A DNA stretch of 64,000 nucleotides from NCBI GenBank assembly GCA_000499405.2, contig HG738139.1, positions 4,267,618-4,331,617 of the forward strand, written 5' to 3'. The notes below the pieces were generated by a model that did no database searches, was not told the DNA's origin, and saw only the letters and a program-made list of their open reading frames with translations. A program made the translations under genes and the position numbers. Numbering within the stretch: position 1 is the stretch's first letter; each line of letters begins with the position of its first letter. Origin of the DNA: Onchocerca volvulus (lineage: Eukaryota > Nematoda > Chromadorea > Rhabditida > Onchocercidae). Positions 62,442 to 64,000 of this stretch are shown one piece after another.

Positions 62442-63094
62442 TCATATTTACTTAAATTAATCTTATCAATAATCTAACTTTTTTCATAGACAAAAAAAAA
62501 AAAAAAAAATAGTTTAAACGATGATGTTGCACGATTGGCAATATTTAGTCTGTTTTATACTTGCAACAGTATTACCAATATAATGCATCATATTGAGTGG
62601 TTTCTAGCATTACAAATAAAACAATTAATTCCGGTAAAAGAAATTTCTCGCTAGCGAGACATGAATTTTATTATTTCAATTATTTAAAAATATGTTGTCA
62701 TAAATCTCTGCTTTTGACGATTCCTGGAAATGATAATAGAAATAATTTCTAAAAAAGGAAAAAAGAATCATAATTAGTTAACATTGTAAATTAAAAATTT
62801 CATGAAATAGGTTGCATGATGTAACAGAACATGAAAGAATACTAAAACAAACACAGAATACTGACATAAAAATGCAATCAATTTTCTAATGAAAAGATCT
62901 CCCTGCATAATACATATGATGGGTATAACTAAGATAACGGAGAAAAACTTGTATAAATTCAGAAATTTAAAAAATTAAGAAAAAAATGATGAAAAAAAAA
63001 GGACTTACTATTCGAATTATAAAGAACTTTTTTTTAATTATTTTACACGTTCGGATATGATTTGATAGTAAATTCTCCTCCTTCTTTTGTTTAG

Positions 63095-63253
63095 ATTTCA
63101 ACGGATCAAAGTGTAAAAGATTCGAATTATCGATACTTAACAATTGAAAAACGGATTTTAACTGATTATAGATATCTGAAAGATATGTCCATTCATTCCT
63201 ATATACAGTCTCATTCTCGGGTTGCTAGCATTACTTCTTTCTCGCATTTTTAA
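63095..63253 (+). CDS. Possible terminal exon of an unrecognised gene
   Basis: After a good acceptor (CTTCTTTTGTTTAG) a 52-codon frame reads ISTDQSVKDSNYRYLTIEKR and later SIHSYIQSHSRVASITSFSH, ending in TAA. The mixed composition (S, D, Y, R, H) is unlike the I/N/K/F-rich chance frames nearby. No start codon near the beginning and no recognised similarity. It could be the last exon of a gene including 61031-61441, but the solo-LTR-like block lies between them. Confidence 0.3.
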   Translation: MSTDQSVKDSNYRYLTIEKRILTDYRYLKDMSIHSYIQSHSRVASITSFSHF

Positions 63254-63599
63254 TTTCTCAATTTTGTATTCCAAAAAGAAAATACGATAACTGCGATCAA
63301 GACATGTAATACGTCATGTATTAGCGGAATGTGAATAGTCGTCTGAAGAAAAAAAAAAAAAAAAAACCGATGCATAGAAAACGATGCTTAAGTGTAAAAC
63401 ATATTTACTATTTTAAATGCTCGACAATTTGAGGAACAATTACTATCATTTTTCCATACGGTTTTCCCATATCGCTTGCATCTTGTGCTTCGTTTGCATG
63501 CAACAAATTTTTTGATTAGCGATATCCCTATTGATGCCTGTTCCACATAAATAAAATTACACCTATAAAAAGAAGTGTTATTATTACTTGCCACACTAC

Positions 63600-63690
63600 G
63601 TACCAAGTTCTTCACCAATTGATCTGAAATTTTGATAACGTTACATTTGAAGAGGCACTTGATCCGCGAAGCGTGATCAGGTCCAGCTAG
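63600..63690 (+). mobile_element. Helitron-like 3' terminus
   Basis: Ends with TTGATCCGCGAAGCGTGATC, an 8-bp GC-rich hairpin (63660-63679, one bulge, GAA loop), then 11 nt finishing in CTAG followed by T. A hairpin about 10 nt before CTRR|T is the defining Helitron 3' end. Upstream, TTCTTCACCAATTGATCTGA and the following AATTTTGATAACG match the module repeated in the element at 37336-37696, so both belong to one family. The 5' boundary was not found. A Cys-rich minus-strand frame at 63388-63618 overlaps it and is not counted as a gene. Confidence 0.55.
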
Positions 63691-64000
63691 TAATCAAAAA
63701 TAACAAATGGCGTTTATGGATGTTGGACGTTTGCTTCCGCTAACTATAAAAATCAAATGACAAAAACGAAATAATAAAGTCAGAAATTGAATCATAACAG
63801 AATTTTATCAATTCAACATCATACATTCAGAGGAAAAAAACATATAAACGACATCCAAGCTTTTTCAGCCAAGAATACAGAGTTAGAAACCACTTGAGAA
63901 ATTTTGCGAACTGAGCTATAGCTGATAGCGAAACTATTCAGTCATCTTCAATCAAAGAAATTCAAGTTGATAAAGTTGATATTAAAATCAAATAAAACAT

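Noticed and set aside
1..64000. tRNA, rRNA or CRISPR features
   Set aside because: No cloverleaf-like GC-rich segments with A/B boxes, no rRNA cores and no regularly spaced identical repeats with unique spacers were seen by eye.

Overview
The window is strongly AT-rich eukaryotic DNA. It is packed with A/T homopolymers, has long non-coding stretches, one assembly gap (5962-6954) and one isolated N (62049). Introns are mostly 60-500 bp and end in TTTCAG or TTTTAG. The leucyl-tRNA synthetase and carrier genes each have a 3' splice acceptor 14-22 nt before the ATG, the arrangement expected of spliced-leader trans-splicing. Together with the protein set this points to a nematode. A degraded bacterial-type thioredoxin fragment in an intergenic region (28507-28623) would fit a spirurid/filarial worm with present or past Wolbachia. 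I cannot name the species.

Layout. (1) 1-24.5 kb, minus strand: most of an FBXL2/FBXL20-type F-box/leucine-rich-repeat gene whose 3' end lies beyond the left edge. Its F-box and LRR exons lie at 140-4199. A 16.7-kb intron then holds at least one phase-compatible alternative first exon (11595-11843), followed by two exons of an upstream-promoter isoform with a poly-Asn tract. (2) 24.5-40.9 kb: no confident gene. It contains the thioredoxin relic, an orphan first-exon-like GC island (35321-35375), a near-perfect foldback (33882-33944), dispersed repeats, Helitron-like termini and a degenerate TGACGT-rich array just upstream of the next gene. (3) 40926-48490, plus: complete 25-exon cytosolic leucyl-tRNA synthetase. 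(4) 49150-52086, plus: complete 8-exon mitochondrial carrier of the SLC25A39/40 type. (5) 53236-57025, minus: complete 13-exon GTP-type phosphoenolpyruvate carboxykinase, convergent with the carrier. (6) 57.0-64 kb: no recognised gene. It holds GC-richer islands, including a solo-LTR-like segment, coding-looking but unidentified open frames and a Helitron-like 3' terminus.

The three complete genes are housekeeping functions (translation, mitochondrial transport, carbon metabolism) with no sign that they form one pathway. All exon joins in them were checked by hand: summed lengths divide by three and phases agree. The most novel-looking items are the alternative first exons of the F-box gene, the interleaved inverted repeats at 8047-8096, the thioredoxin relic with its catalytic CGPC lost, the altered Cys pattern in the carrier loop, and the KMSKQ signature in the leucyl-tRNA synthetase.
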